A stretch of DNA of 64,000 bases from Neostapfia colusana (GCA_030760725.1 JASWHV010000010.1:35903760-35967759); one strand, 5' to 3'; shown: positions 46,235-59,800, counted from the first letter of the stretch. Translations and numbers: made by a program. The notes: a model not told the origin generated them from the sequence alone.

Positions 46235-47551
46235 CTAAGAAAACAATTCCGGAAATTGTGCCTTGAGCTCATCTTCCCACTCCCAGGTGGCTTCCTCTTC
46301 TGAGTGATGCTTCAACTGCACCTTGCACATCCGGATTCTTTTATATCTGGTGAGGCGTTCCATTGTCTCCAAAATCTTGTATGGTTGCTCGGCATAAGAC
46401 AAATCCTCAGCTACGTCCACTTCATTCATGGGTAACACCTCTTCAGGCGTCCTCAGGCATTTCTTGAGTTGTGACACATGGAACACATCGTGCACATCCG
46501 ATAGACGAGCCGGTAATTCTAGTTGATACGCCACTTCGCCTTTCCTCTCCAGAACTTGAAAGGGTCCGATGTATCGAGGTGACAACTTCCCTTTCACTTT
46601 GAACCGACGAAGTCCTCTGATAGGGGACACCTTGAGATAGACATAGTCTCCCACGTTGAAAACGAGCTCTCTTCTTCGTACATCGGCATAGCTCTTTTGG
46701 CGTGTCTGTGCTATCCTCAAATTGTTGCGAATTTCCCTCACCTTCGCCTCGGCTTCTTGTAGTACTTCTGGACCAAACACTTTACTTTCCCCCGTTTGGT
46801 TCCAAAATAGGGGAGTTCTGCACTTCCTCCCGTACAAAGCTTCAAACGGTGACATCTTCATACTAGCTTGATAGCTGTTGTTATAGGAAAACTCCGCATA
46901 CGGTAAGTTCTTGTCCCAACTCCTATTGTTTTTGAGTGCACATGCCCTTAGCATATCTTCAAGGATCTGATTGGTTCTTTCCGTCTGCCCATCAGTTTGG
47001 GGATGATAGGCATAACTAAAGTTCAGATGGGTTCCCATGGTTTCATGCAACTTCTGCCAGAACCTTGAGGTGAACTGTGTCCCTCGATCCGACACAATCT
47101 TCTTTGGCACTCCATGGTAACACACGATCCTTGACATGTACAACTCTGCCAATTTGGATCCGCTGTAGCTTTCTTTCACGGGGATGAAATGAGCTACCTT
47201 GGTTAGCCTATCAATGATGACCCATATCGAATCATACCCTGATTGGGTCCTAGGCAATCCCATGATGAAATCCATGCTGATTTCTTCCCATTTCCATTCA
47301 GGCACTTTGAGTGGTTGCAATAATCCCGCGGGTCGTTGATGTTCTGCTTTCACCAGCTGACATGTGTCACACAGGGCAACATGTTCCGCGACATCTCGCT
47401 TCATGCCATACCACCAATACCTGCTTTTGAGGTCCTGGTACATCTTTGTACTCCCAGGATGAATGGAATAGTCAGAGTCATGAGCCTCTTTCAAAATTAA
47501 TTCACGGATCTCCTTTACTTCAGGCACACAGATTCTTTTTTTGTGCCACAC
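46235..47551 (-). pseudogene. Element G: integrase plus chromodomain, 5'-truncated element
   Basis: Uninterrupted 438-codon frame covering the pre-integrase linker (KKRICVPEVKEIRELIL), zinc finger (HPGS, CDTC), core (MDFIMGLP, SDRGTQF, TDGQTER) and chromodomain (EEATWEWEDELKAQF). The chromodomain VQW reads VQL. The start shown is not a real initiator: RT, protease, gag and the 5' LTR are missing. Sequence switches at about 47557 to element E's 5' LTR interior. It cannot be expressed as a normal polyprotein, though the integrase block itself is intact. Confidence 0.9.
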
Positions 47552-47557
47552 GTGATC

Positions 47558-48557
47558 TGTCCACGAAAAAAGCTTCTGTTCGAAGGGATCAAAGAAACAG
47601 ATGCAAAGGAAACCGTGATGACGTCGTAAGGTGGTAATGGAGACCTACCTTACTTCTCCTTGGTCTCGGGGTCTTCCTCCTAGCAAGACCGATCGTCGAG
47701 GCTCTCTTCCGGCGACGGCGAGCTTGTCGATGGTCTCCGGCGACTGAACTCCGGCGAAGGGAATTAACTTGATGAGTTGCAGGCTAGGGACTCTAAGTCG
47801 TCGACTTGGGAATAGATGGTACGGTCAAGGGGTGTTTCGGGCTCTATTTATAACCGGAAAAAGAAGAGTCCTAATCTGATTGGATTTCAAATAAGAGTCC
47901 TATTTGATTTGTGTTTGGATCTTAGCAACTTATCCTCAATAGATTTGGTGCGGTTTTAATTGTAGAAGAAATCGTGTCGGTTTCTTCTTTATCGGGCGCT
48001 CGCGCACAGGGCAAAACCACTTAAGGACCTCGTCCTTCTGCAGAGATAAGCTCCCGAGACTCTACGTGTCCAGCAGAGGCCAGGCCTCCCTTTTTCGCAG
48101 AGGCAGGCTCCGGTTGTGCCGCGTGTCAGGCGGGACCTCCCCTCTCCTCGGAGACGAGCTCCACGTGCGCCACGTGTCCTGGCGGGCAGGAACCTCCCTC
48201 TCCCTCAGAGGCGAGCTACGCGTACACCACGTGTCAGTGCCAGACCTCCCCTCTCTTCGGAGGTGGCTCTAAGAGTGCCACATGTCAGTGCCGGACCTCC
48301 TCTCTCTTCGGAGGTGGCTCCGGAAGTGCCACGTGTCCTAGCAGTGTCGGTTCTCCTTTCTACTCAGAGATGAGCTCCGAGGTCGACACGTGTCCAACTG
48401 CATCGGACCTCTATTCTCCCCGGAGGTAAGCTCCGAGAACGACACGTGTCAAGCAGTGTTGAACCTCCCGGAGGTGAGCTCCGAAGATGACACGTGTCCA
48501 TCGGGACCTTCTCCTCGGAGGTGAGCTCCGAGGATGACATGTGTCCAGTAGGACCGG
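47558..48557 (-). repeat. Element E 5' LTR fragment
   Basis: Minus-strand LTR of the B/F family: TATA on the minus strand near 47846-47853, exon 1 ending at 47649 with a GTAGGT donor, and part of intron 1 to 47558. Its promoter-proximal G-box array (48060-48557) is cut by H. Orientation and position make it the expected 5' LTR of E. Its U5 side was lost in the deletion that also truncated G. The alternative is an independent LTR of the same family. Confidence 0.7.
48060..48557 (-). repeat. G-box minisatellite in element E 5' LTR
   Basis: About 10 units with GACACGTGTC, CCACGTGTC or variants spaced roughly 45-60 bp apart, the same unit as in F and B, interrupted by H at 48558. Confidence 0.8.
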
Positions 48558-51500
48558 TGTAAAAGCCCAAGAAAAGGGACTTGCAAAAACTTTTCATCAC
48601 CTCACAACACCACAGTTTTTATTGTGGATATCCTAGGAAATATTGTGAAGAGCAAGTAACCTCCATCAAAAGAGGGATTAGAGGGGAAAGCCTTCATTTT
48701 CACAAAGTGGGATTTTTACACATGAACATGAGAGGTTGAGCTCACCACTAGGACTTAAAAAGTCTTGGGAAGGTTCAGGCCAAATTTCATGTAAATCCAA
48801 CACTTTTTGAGGCACTTTTGGAGGTATTCGAAAAAGAGGCCAATTTGAATGTAAATTCAAATTGCAGTAACTTTCATCACTTAAATTCAAAAGTTGGCTT
48901 CATATTCAAACTCAGCACTTTTTTCTGAGTAAGCCCACCAATTTTCATCCTCATTGGAATTCATCTTGTCAAGAGCTAAATTTGCAAGAATTCAAAACTG
49001 AATTTGAATTTCAGTTTAAACATGCAGCAAATTTAGCCAAACATAGTTCAAATTTGAGAATTCAAATTTAAACTAAGACTTGGTAACTAAGTCTCACATT
49101 AAATTGTGAGTAGCTGAGGATATTTTGGCACAACAGAATTGAGAAAATTTGGAAAATGAATTGGAGGGGAGGTCCCACCTGTCAGTAGTCTTAACAGATA
49201 TGTTTTCCACTGAATTTTCCCTCTCTCGGCCGAGCCAGCGCGCCAGCTGCGGCCAGCACCAGCGTCCGACCGCCTCACCTTGCCACCTCCTGCTCGGCGA
49301 CCGAGCGCACGCATGCACGACGCGGTTAAAAACCCCAGCCATGTGAGCCGGCCTCATCTCCTCCGCTCTGCCCGCTCTCACCCGAAACGAAAAACGGCAC
49401 CAGCCGCTCCCCTCGGCTCCTCATCGCACCGTTGATCCAGGTGACCTCGCGACCGGAGCTCAACAGCAAAGATACGCGCCAGGGACTGCTCGAACTCACG
49501 GTGAAGACCCTACCCTTTTTCATGCTCTGTAGGGGGATTATTTTCCCGTCTAGTCCTTGGTGTTCAACAAAAACGAGTGAGCAGAGAATCTGAAATTCGC
49601 GGCGGTCGGTCCTACACTGCGTAAACCCAGCCAAGAACATGTTCTACACGTCCCCACGGCCATCTAGGATCCAAAACCATTGAAAACCGTCGAGTCTGTG
49701 CGCTGATATCCGAGTTTTTCGAGCAACAGACGATATCGGGCCTAGGTCGACGGTGAGGTCCTAGTTCCGTCCATTTCCATGGCCAACCAAGCTCATATTC
49801 GTGCGCAGCATGCCACGGAGGAGCTGTAGGAGCAAACAGCTTGAGAAATAAGGCCCGGAGTAGCCCGGGGGACGTCGCCGGAATAGAGAGGAGCTCTGTC
49901 ACCGTAGCGGGCATAGTTCCGGCCATTGCCGAGCTCCGGTGAGGGTACCAGCGTGTTCTCCGAGTCGAGTTAGGCACAGGCGGCAAGTTTCGTCGAAGGT
50001 CGGGCGGTGAAATGCTCCGCGGCGAGCGCTCCGGCGAAGCGCCGCCGTGGGAGCTGCCGGAGAGCGTGAGGTAGATGAAGGGGGCCAGGTCCACCGGTCA
50101 GCCTCTGATCTCACGCGGGGATCTGTTTGCGGCCGGGATTCGGTGCGGCAGCGCGGGTAAAACCCTGTGGGCCGCGGTGTGGCCGCATTCTGAGTGGGCC
50201 GGCTCGAGGAGTGGGCCCCACCCACAGAATTTAAACATTTTGGGAATTTCCAGTTTTAGTTCAAACTTCAAATGAATAGAACTTTGGCTAGGAAACTCCA
50301 AATTCGATGAACCAAATTTTGCTGAACTCAGAATTCTGAGTACTTTCCAGCAATACAAATTTCAGATTATAAAAGTGCATAGTTTCCCATAATTAAATCC
50401 CTAAATTTTAAACTGTAGGTAATTTTATCTGGAGAACTACTTTATGAAAAATTCTGAAATTTGGCTGAGAGGTTCACTGGAAAATCCCTGAATCACAGTA
50501 AAATTTTCAGACTCATCCAGGTCGAGTTAGTTACCCTAATTGGTTGATTAATATAACTGCCCTGAGAAAATAGAAAAATGTACAGAAACATTTTTCAGAT
50601 TTTCTCAAATCTTAATTAGGGCATAACTTTCAGTAGAATTCTGCAAATGACATGAAACCAATTCCATTAGAACCATCTTAAATTCTAGTTTCCAGAAAGT
50701 AATGGTTACAGCCATGAAAACCCCTGGAATTGCTTAGAGGCTCAATTATTGACCAAATAGGCTTTTATTTGTACAAAGCTCAAATGAACTTTGTTTCAAC
50801 TGAAACTTGGTCAAGACTCTGGTTAGGACCCTACCAAGCCACCATAAAAATTTCAGAACCAAAGGGGAGAGCTAGGTAGAGTTATTAGTAATTATGTGTT
50901 TAAGATACACTTTGCATTTACATTGACATGTAGCATATTTCATTAACGTGTAGTCGCTGAAGGCGAAGAGGCTCCGGAAGTGCTGGACTTGCTCCTTCCG
51001 GAAGAAGAACTAACCCCTGACCAGCAGCAACAAGGCAAGCCCCGGCTTGCATTAACACTTTTATCAAGTTTGCTTTGTTCACATAATTAGGGTGATGTAT
51101 TAATGTGCATTAGGTGTAGGATGAATAGAACCCCACTTGCATGACCAGAACTTTTCCATAAGAGTGAGGGTAGTGTCTAAGACCTCGAGTAGACAGGCTA
51201 TGCTTAATGATTCATAGGACTTCGGTACAAGTCAAGTAGTTGGAATCTACTGGCGAGTTTAGGCTTGGGACACACGGGTTCGGTTGAGTGATGTGAGATC
51301 ACTTTAGTAATGAAAATGAGACTAGGCAGGGGCTAGGGCGCAGCAAGAGGATGTCTTGTGTGCGCAGCCCTGTCCGTGTCAATTGAGGACCGATCCGTGT
51401 GCGGCCCTGCTGAACAAGTATTGAACGTACCGAAGGCATATCGGATATATGGGCCCCGATAAACCGACGTAGCCTAAACCTCCGGGCGTCGAGGCATAGC

Positions 51501-52415
51501 ACACAGATTTATAGGTGTAGGTTGAGGGCAGCAAGGTGGAAATCTGCCAACGGGCATAGAGAGATGCTCCGTGTTGGGAACCTCCTGCTCGTTTCGGTGC
51601 GATCGGTTCGACGTTTGGGCTGTTGGGTGAAAGGTTGTCCCGTACGACATCAAGTGAGCGCGCTGTGCAGCTCCACGGGTGGGCGTACGTGACTTGCTCT
51701 TTGGGTTTCCCTGCAGGTGTATATCGAGTCAATTCGCCGTCCCTCACGGTAACGAGTACCGCTTGTTCACTGCGTCGTAACGTAGTTAATGTATGAAAGG
51801 GTATGCTTCAATATTGCTGTCATGATATAATTGTATTTCTACATGTGTGCCAATAAATATTGCTTACTAAAGTTCAGATTTCCAAACCGTTAACTTGTGG
51901 CTAAAAGATGAACTAAGGATGAACTTGTAGGTGTGTCCATTGATGCACTGTTACTATCCTGTGTCCATTGTACCCCTCATGTAGAGTTCCATGCTTAGGT
52001 GAGTCGGATAAGTCTTGTTGAGCCCTCGTGCTCACGGTTGCTGGTTAAGTGTTTTTCAGGTGAGGAGCCACCCACGGACTGGGAGTATGAGTCAACTGGC
52101 GAGGGTTACCCTCCGTTGGGGACCACGGCTGAGTGGGAGCCGTACACGCTGCGCTGAGCTGAGACGTGCAGCTAGTGTGGGTTGCCCTAGGGCTGGGCAA
52201 CCGACTCTTGCTAGATAGGCGGGCGTGAGTTGTAGAAAAGTAGACTTCCGCTGTGTAATAAAGACAATAGTTTGTACCTGAGTATTGTACCTTTTTGTAC
52301 AGTTCAGTTGTTTTCCCATGTAATATATTGTGTTCTTATTACGTGTGCTGTCGGGTGTCGCATCGTGTGGCACCACCCTCTGCGATCCTGGATGAGCGGA
52401 TTCCGGTCCGCCACA
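48558..52415 (+). repeat. Element H 5' LTR (3858 bp)
   Basis: Runs from TGTAAAAGCCC to GGTCCGCCACA, three bases before the primer-binding site. Left flank ACCGG is the expected target duplication; its partner lies beyond the window. GC-rich block 49190-50200, TTAAAAA near 49325 as a weak TATA, predicted exons to 52157, ACTTCCGCTG near 52242. The stretches 50200-50953 and 51035-52059 are read as introns. Same family as D's LTR. Confidence 0.93.
49440..52157 (+). other. Predicted spliced LTR ORF of element H
   Basis: Exon 1 may end at 49440 (GATCCAG|GTGACC). Exon 2 is 50954-51034 (81 nt, GTGTAG|TCGCTG to CAACAAG|GCAAGC). Exon 3 is 52060-52157 (TTTTTCAG|GTGAGG to TGA). The frame encodes EEAPEVLDL, a PDQQQQ run and AEWEPYTLR. 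Intron 2 is 1025 bp, one base different from D. Differences from D in exons 2 and 3 are often at third codon positions. No ATG was found in phase in exon 1. Confidence 0.5.
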
Positions 52416-52418
52416 CCA

Positions 52419-52430
52419 TGGTATCAGAGC
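52419..52430 (+). other. Element H primer-binding site
   Basis: TGGTATCAGAGC, three bases after the LTR end; initiator-Met tRNA type. Confidence 0.92.
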
Positions 52431-54395
52431 TGCATTGGGGATAGCACAGTACTTAAGGACTGTATTATGGGAAAAAACATAGGTACGGTGAGGATTCGGT
52501 AGTTTCCCAAGTAAGGACTATACTAGCATAGTTACTTAAAGTGGCAAAGACTAACCTATTTGTTATAATTCTGAATTTTAATTATGTAACGACACACCTA
52601 CGCTTGGTAAGCATGGTAAGGAACGCCACCAAAAGCGGTTCAATTTTGGTTAGCTCCCCTGACGAGGAACGTGGTTCAGGGATTGGTCTCACAGCTTGGT
52701 GTGAGACGTCAATATGAAAATCTTGGAATCTTCATGTTCCTGAGTTCATATGAAACACAGATCCTTAGCGTGCATTAGGCAAGTAAGTAGAGACCCCATC
52801 GCGTGGTCAGTAACGCGAGAGTGTGTTCGTCAGGAAATAGCCCAGGAGGAAATACGTAGCGCTTGCCATCGGCGTGCCCTGCAGGGCAGTAGGTGGTATC
52901 TGTTGAGCTGATAACATTCCCAACCGTGACGACCCGTTCATGACATACTCGGGTTCCCCGTTGTGTGGTGTTGAAACACGATCACGTACCTTGAGACGTG
53001 ACCTAACTCAAGGACGGCCATATGGCAATGATACGGGCGTTTGTACTTACTTTTAAATATGATCCTGCCTGAAATGAAAACAACCATTGAGTGCACCATT
53101 ATTGTATGGTCTTCTGCAGGTACTAACCACGTATGCATCCGTGTAGTAAACGTGTGCGAGAGACCGTTTAGTGCCACACTTGAGATGTATATGCCGGGAT
53201 AATCCGGTTAGGATTTTCTTTCGTGAGGAACATAGTACCGAGATATCATAGGCATATGCATGAAAAATAATGATAACAAGGTATTAAAAATCATTAGGTT
53301 CAACATTTAGGACCCTGGTTGGGTAGACAAATTGGATAGTGATTAGTGTAGTTCTCAAGGACTGAAAAACAGAGTGCTCTGTTTTAGGCAGCAAGTATGC
53401 TGATCTTCAACAGGGCATAACTCACCGGTCTTTTAGCCCAGGGAGGTGTGGTATATAGTTCTGGAAATTTATTTAAGTACTCTACAACTTTGTTGTAGAC
53501 TTCCAGAGCTGAAACACACCTTAAGATGGCTTAAATCCCAGAGGCATGTAAACTGTCCAGAACCAGGACAGGGTTAAGCACTCTCTGGACTGCTCTGTTT
53601 TTCAAACATAACTTCCAGTAGAAAAATCTAAAATTTTCATATGATACATCCTTAGAGAGGGTAGAATATGTGTTACATCTTTGCAATTCAAAGTGTCTGA
53701 AATTTCAGCACAGATTTCAGTGGAAACCAGAGTTGAAAACAGCAACTTTCCAAGGGAGGTGCTGTTAAAATTCTTCCAGAAATTCTGCTGATTTGAATTA
53801 GCATAACTTTTTAACCAAAGCTGATCTGAGGGCAAATAAGTACTCTTTGGAAATATACTGAAGTTAACTTTAACTTTGGTATTCAGCTTGAGTCATGAAA
53901 ATGCCTAGAACCAGATCATAATCTGGTATATGTAGAAACTGGTCATTCTGACAGAGGAATGACAGTTGAACTCAGTTGAGAGGTTGTTGTACCCTAGAGG
54001 GGGTTTGAATACTTCCAGTGGGGTGGAACATACTCCTGAGAGGTTATCTTCAACTAGTTAAAGATCTGAGTATAGGTCTCACTCAAGTTTCTTTTACTAG
54101 AGACCATGTTGGTGTCGTATTGAAGATAAAAGGGTAGTATACGTGATGACAACGCGATAGTAATGTCTCGTAGTGACCAAACCTAGTTGTGGTGAGCTTC
54201 CAAAGAGGAGGTTCATCAAGTTGGATTAAACTAGCTTGTGTTTGGTCTGGTAACGGTGTAGCTTGTGCAAAGTTATTACATTATCTACATATGAGATGTA
54301 TCGCATGTTTCATTGTCATTATGTTTTTACGCCTATTGTTATTGGACTGCATGCAATATGTTGCGGGACTGATGTTTATTGTCGTATGGTTCCAG
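52431..54395 (+). other. Element H untranslated leader
   Basis: About 2 kb without a sense ORF, so orf0 is absent here. It ends GGTTCCAG right before an ATG at 54396. Parts match the leaders of C and I (for example GCGCTTGCCATCGGCGTGCC near 52860 and a close match near 61390). Confidence 0.6.
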
Positions 54396-55749
54396 ATGGT
54401 TCGCCACTAGGACCACGCACGAAGTTGGTGGCTCTAGCCAACAGGGAGGTGATGACTCCCAGACACCGGCCCACGACAGCACCCCGCAGCAGCAGCTACC
54501 GCCGCCGCCTCCGCTTACTCTAGCGGATGTGATTGCGGCACTGGTGGGTGGTCGTGAGGAGCAGACCGACCTGCTCCGTACAATCATGCAGAATACGTCC
54601 CAGGCGGGGGGGGGGGGGGGGGCGTCAAAACAGAGGGCCTCGTGAGCCCCGTGAAGTGTCGTACTCGGATTTCATGAGTACGCACCCTCCAGTGTTCACG
54701 GAAGCTGAAGAACCACTGGAGGCTGACAATTGGCTGCGGACCATCGAGTCCAAGTTCGGGCTGCTCCAATGTACGGAGTGGCAGAAGAATCTGTTCACAG
54801 TGCAGCAACTCCACGGTGCCGCTGGTACGTGGTGGGTGAACTATGTCGCCTCACGTCCGGCCGGCCATGCCGTGGAATGGGCAGAGTTTCGGGAGGCGTT
54901 CCGCGCCTATCACATTCCTCTCGGGATCATGAAGAGGAAGTTCCAAGAATTTTTGGAACTGAAGCAGGGCGGGAGAAGTGCCCATGACTACTCCAGTGCC
55001 TTCAACCATCTGGCGCAATATGCGTCAGACTATATATCCACTGAAGAGAAGAAGCGGGAACATTTCTATCGGGGGTTACACCCCGAAATGAAGACACATC
55101 TCGTTCAGTGGAATCGCGGCACTTTCAACGACCTAGTCAATGCCGCGATTATGCAAGAGGATGCTCAGCGGGAGTTGGCATCTGAGCAGAGGAAGCGCAG
55201 CGCTCCACCTAGCAGTGGGGGTGGCGCTCCCCAGAAGTACCGCATGGTGTATCGGACACCATCCGGGCAGCAGTGGCATCCACCGGCGCGACCTCAGCGG
55301 TTCGGGGGACGTTTGTTTCAGTCTCCTCTGTTCCGTCCGCCGATGCCACCACCAAGACAGCAGCAGCAGCAGACGGCACCCCGGGTTTCCGTCCACCGAT
55401 CAGCGGGGGACCGCCCCGTTTCATCTGCTTCACGTGTGACCAGGCGGGCCACTTCGCGAAGGACTGTCCCAAGGGGCAGCAGAGCAGCGGGCAAGCCCAG
55501 TTCCAGGGCAGTGCTCGAGGCCGATCTCCGGTGAAGAAGGTTGGTCAGCGGACTGGGGGTGTCCGCAACCTCGACAATGAGGACGCCCCAGAGGGAGACA
55601 ACGTGCTGGCGGGTACGTTCACTCTCAACGATAAAGCCATCATCATACTTTTTGATTCTGGTGCAACCCACAGCTTTATAAGTGCATCCTATGTGGCTAA
55701 GCATCAAATGCAAGTCTTTCCAACCGACTGCACCTATATGATCTGCTGA
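54396..55749 (+). pseudogene. Element H gag and protease start, broken
   Basis: Gag domain (YSDFMSTHPPVF, WWVNY, EWAEFREAF, AYHIP), CCHC knuckle (CFTCDQAGHFAKDC) and protease with intact LFDSGATHSFIS. Damage: the frame from ATG 54396 stops at once (TAG 54408-54410), while gag is open one base away. A 17-G run at 54606-54622 shifts the frame. The frame returns in the CAG repeat near 55365-55380. TGA at 55747-55749 replaces the Ser of ICSPGG. It is a dead copy. Confidence 0.9.
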
Positions 55750-56888
55750 CCGGGAGGGAAGATCTCAGCTAATATGATGATTCCAAAAGCACCTATGTGC
55801 TTAGGTGGGAAACTATATCCCACTACCTTGATAATCCTTATGGGGCAAAAGATTGATGCAATCTTAGGGATGTCATGGCTGCAATACCATGGCGCTGTCC
55901 TGGAGACTCGGACACGGACGGTTCATTTAAACTCTCCATTTTACCGTCCACATTCCATGGTGTTAGATACGCCAGTCCGGGAAATTTCAGCAATTAATAA
56001 TGCTGAAGTTCTCAAGTTAGAGGACATCCCCGTAGTCCGGGAGTACCCAGACGTGTTTCCGGATGATCTTCTGGGTATGCCACCTGAGCGGGATGTCGAG
56101 TTGAAGATCGAGCTCGCACCCGGGACTACGCCCATATCACGGAGACCATACAAAATGGCTCCAAATGAGCTGGCTGAACTGAATGAACAGCTCAATGATC
56201 TGTTGAGCAAGGGTTTCATTAGGCCGAGTTCCTTGCCTTGGGGATGCTCGGTGCTATTTGTGAAGAAGAAGGATGAAACCTTGAGGCTGTGTGTGGACTA
56301 CTGGCCGCTCAACGCCGTCACCATCAAGAATAAGTACCCACTGCCTCGCATCGACATATTGTTTGATCAACTTGTGGGTGCAAGTGTGTTCTCCAAGATG
56401 GACCTTCGCTCTGGATATCATCAGATAAAGATCCGGGTGGAGGATATCCCGAAGACGGCCTTCTCGACGAGATATGGATTATATGAGTATCTCGTCATGT
56501 CGTTTGGTCTCACAAACGCTCCAGCCTATTTCATGTATCTCATGAACTCGGTGTTCATGCCGGAGCTGGACAAGTTCGTGGTAGTGTTCATCGACGATAT
56601 CTTGGTTTACTCCAAGACAGAAGCCAAACATGCCGAACACTTGCAGACCGTTCTTCAACGATTGCGAGACCACAAGCTCTACGCCAAGTTCAGTAAATGT
56701 GAGTTTTGGATCAGCCAAGTGCCATTTTTGGGACATATCATCTCTGCGGAAGGCATCGCGGTTGACCCAAGCAAAATAGAGCAAGTGCTGAAATGAAAAG
56801 CTCCCACTTCAGTTCATGAAGTCAGAAGCTTCCTCGGGTTAGCGGGATACTATCGGAGGTTTATTCCAAGTTTCTCCAAGCTCGCTAA
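55750..56888 (+). pseudogene. Element H protease end and reverse transcriptase, interrupted by element I
   Basis: Same frame as the protease above: ILGMSWLQYHG, then RT (PPERDVELKIELAPG, SKMDLRSGYHQ, FIDDILVYSK, GHIISAEGIAVDP). TGA at 56794-56796 replaces the Trp of VLKWK. The reading continues through RSFLGLAGYYRRFIP to 56888, where element I starts after GCTAA. RNase H and integrase lie beyond the window. Confidence 0.92.
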
Positions 56889-59800
56889 TGTAAAATCCCC
56901 AAAAGTGGTAGCAAGAAAGTTCAGCTCATATACACTTATGAAAAATGAGGGGAATTAAAACTTTGAATTATAATGGTATAAGTTCAAAGTGAGGCTTTAG
57001 ACTTTTCAAAGCTTCCAAACATGGAGATCTAAATTCATAACTTGGATCTTCATATTCCAAATATTCAACCTTCCAAAATTCAGCTCATTTGGAGGAGTTT
57101 TCATATTTGTTTGGGATTAAAAAGAAAAGCCCTCTAATCTGAATTTCAAATTCAGTTTCAAATTACAATCCCCTCAATTTCAAAATTTGGTTTCACAACT
57201 GAGTCCTCCACCTTTGAATGAGCAGCCATGCCAAAAATTGGAAACTTTGGAGATGGTTTGCTATATTTTTGAGGCAATACAAAGTGGATAATTCAAACTC
57301 TTTTTCAAATTCAAATGATCAAACCACATCCAAATTTCACACCTGAATTTAAACCCTTTGAATTCAGCAAATTCAAAATTAAATTGGGGTGAAAGTCTAG
57401 CCTTAAATTTTGAGTTGCTGGATGGAAAAGATAAGAGAAAGTTTGAATAAACAAAGGGGGAAGTGGGGCCCGGTGGTCAGTTTCACAGCAAAGCAACCGC
57501 CTTTGCTTCATTCGGTCGAACAGCAGGGGCGCGACAGCTCCCGTCTCCGACCCACGCCCGAGGTGTGCCGCGCCACCTCCTAATTCTGCCGCCTACTTGA
57601 TCATCCGCGCGTGCCACAGTCCCAGCACACCCCCTTGCTCTCTCGGCCGTCCACCGACGTGTTTTCCCTTTTCCCTGCTCAGTTCGCATAGCCTCGGCCG
57701 CCACTCGGTTGATCCGCGTCGCCTGTCCGTCATCGACACCACTCCGACGTTGTCACGACCTGTTGAGGTCATAGGAAGGTGCGCAAGGCCCTCTAGTTCC
57801 TCTCAGACGACAGCCCCTGTCGTTCCTTCGAGCTGGTCCCGAGAACTGAGCATGAATTCCTCGTTCCATTTTCCAGCTTGCCGCCAAGACGCCGCACCGT
57901 CGACCGGCCACCTCAGACTCGTTCACGCTCATTCAACCGGTATTCTAGGTGCATTGCTGACCCTTCTTGCTGTCCTCCCAGTTTGGAGCTAGGTCATAGC
58001 CTAGGTTGGCCGGAATTCGAAGTTTGTCACCGGCGGTTCCTTGGTACCGAGTTGAAAGAAAACGGGAAATTCCAGGGCCATATTGGGTTGGGGATCACAA
58101 GAGTGTAGGCATAGGTTCTCCAAGCCATGACGACCCTTCTAGAGCAAACGGCAAGCAATACCATGCAGAGTCCGAAGAGTTCTCCGTGTATTTCCTCATG
58201 GCGGGGAAGAACCACTTCGGTCGCACGGTGAGCTCATGTTTCCAGCCGTTTTCCGAGGGATCAGGGTAGTGTTCCGAGCTCCCAAGGTCGCATTGGTGCT
58301 GTAGGACCCAACTGCGGTCGGTTTCCGGGCTTGCCGGGCGAACACCACGTCGCCGGAGTCGCCCGAGTTACTGCCACCGTCGGGGAGGTATTTCCGGCCA
58401 GTTAGCGCCGCCACCGAGCTCACCAAAGTGTTCCTCGTCGGGTTTTCGGGACAGGCGGCAAGGGTTGAGCCGTTTAAGGCACGGGACAGCCGTTCCGACG
58501 AGGCACGATCGCTTCTCCGGCGAGGAGGCCGGCCGGGCGCGAGGTTGAAGAAGGTGGGGGCCTGCCCCACCTGTCAGTGGCACCAGGAAGGCGCCGGATC
58601 GGCTTGTGGCATCGGATCTGGTGCGGCTGCACGGGAATAACCCCGTAGCCCCCAGTGTTGCCAAAATCTGACTGGTCCGAATTAAAACAGTGGGCCCAGT
58701 TCCAATTATTTGAAGTTTCTATTAGGGAAATAATTCCAGGAATTAGCTGATCTTTGCAAGCCCATAACTTTGTGTAGAAAACTCCAAAATGAGAGAGACC
58801 AATTTTGTTGGATTCCTCATGAGGAGTACTTCACAGAGAAACCAATTGTAGGCTATGAAAATGCCCAGGAATTTCTGTAGAATTGTTTTTAGTAAATTAT
58901 TTAGGGATTTATTACAGGAGCAATTCTTTATGAAATATTCCCAAATTTGGGAAGAAAATCCTATTCATAGGTGCTGATCTCCAGTAAAAATTTGGGCTTC
59001 ATTGGAGTTCATTTGCTAGGTCAAATTACCTTCCTAAGTTGAGCCTTTATTTGGAAATGCAAATTCAAACAGAGACTGTTCAGCACTCCTGTCCAAACTT
59101 CAAAAATTCATATCTCTCTGATGGTAGCTCCAAAAATGGTGAAACAAATTTTGTTAGAACCATGGAGACTTACCCTAATAAGATCTTCCACTATTATCTA
59201 TGTCAAAGCTTCTGAATTGGGATCAAAATTCAGAGAAGCATTGTACTTGTAGGAATTTTAAATACTACATTGTGCAATGACATATCTCCAAATTTGGCTC
59301 AAATCATCCTTAGAGAGTCTAGTATCCACTGTAAAAATCCCAAAGCCAATTAAGGATTCCAAAAAGCAGTAGCTATGAATAGAAGTTCAATTCTTATAAA
59401 TCATTAATACTTACACATGTATTTTAATTACATTTCCTAATAGTGACCGAAGTTGAGGACGCACCGGAGCCTTTGGACGTCCTCCCACCAGAAGCTGACT
59501 TCCTGTTTAACTCGCAACCAGGCAAGCCCCGGTTTGCACTTAAGTACCTTTTATAAAGCTTTTCATTTGTATCACTTATGTCTAGGTTGAAATGTATGCA
59601 TTAGAGTTAGGGTGATTGAAACCCCACTTGCATAGCCTTTTTAAATCCTATAAAGTGTTGGTTAGTTTACAAACCCGACGAGTAGAGAAATGCCATGCTA
59701 ATGTTTAGGTTTTCGGTAGAAGTCGAGTGGTTGGAAGCTACTCGCGAGATAGTACTTATCGCATGGGATAAAAAGAGGTAGAAAATGGCTTGAGTTATAA

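Noticed and set aside
47558..48557. A separate tenth element (independent LTR insertion) right of G
   Set aside because: Orientation, family and position fit E's own missing 5' LTR, so one element fewer is needed; kept as an alternative in the feature entry.
54603..54625. Programmed frameshift at the G-run in H gag
   Set aside because: No slippery heptamer is shared with relatives. C and I have no frame change here; slippage or sequencing error is simpler.
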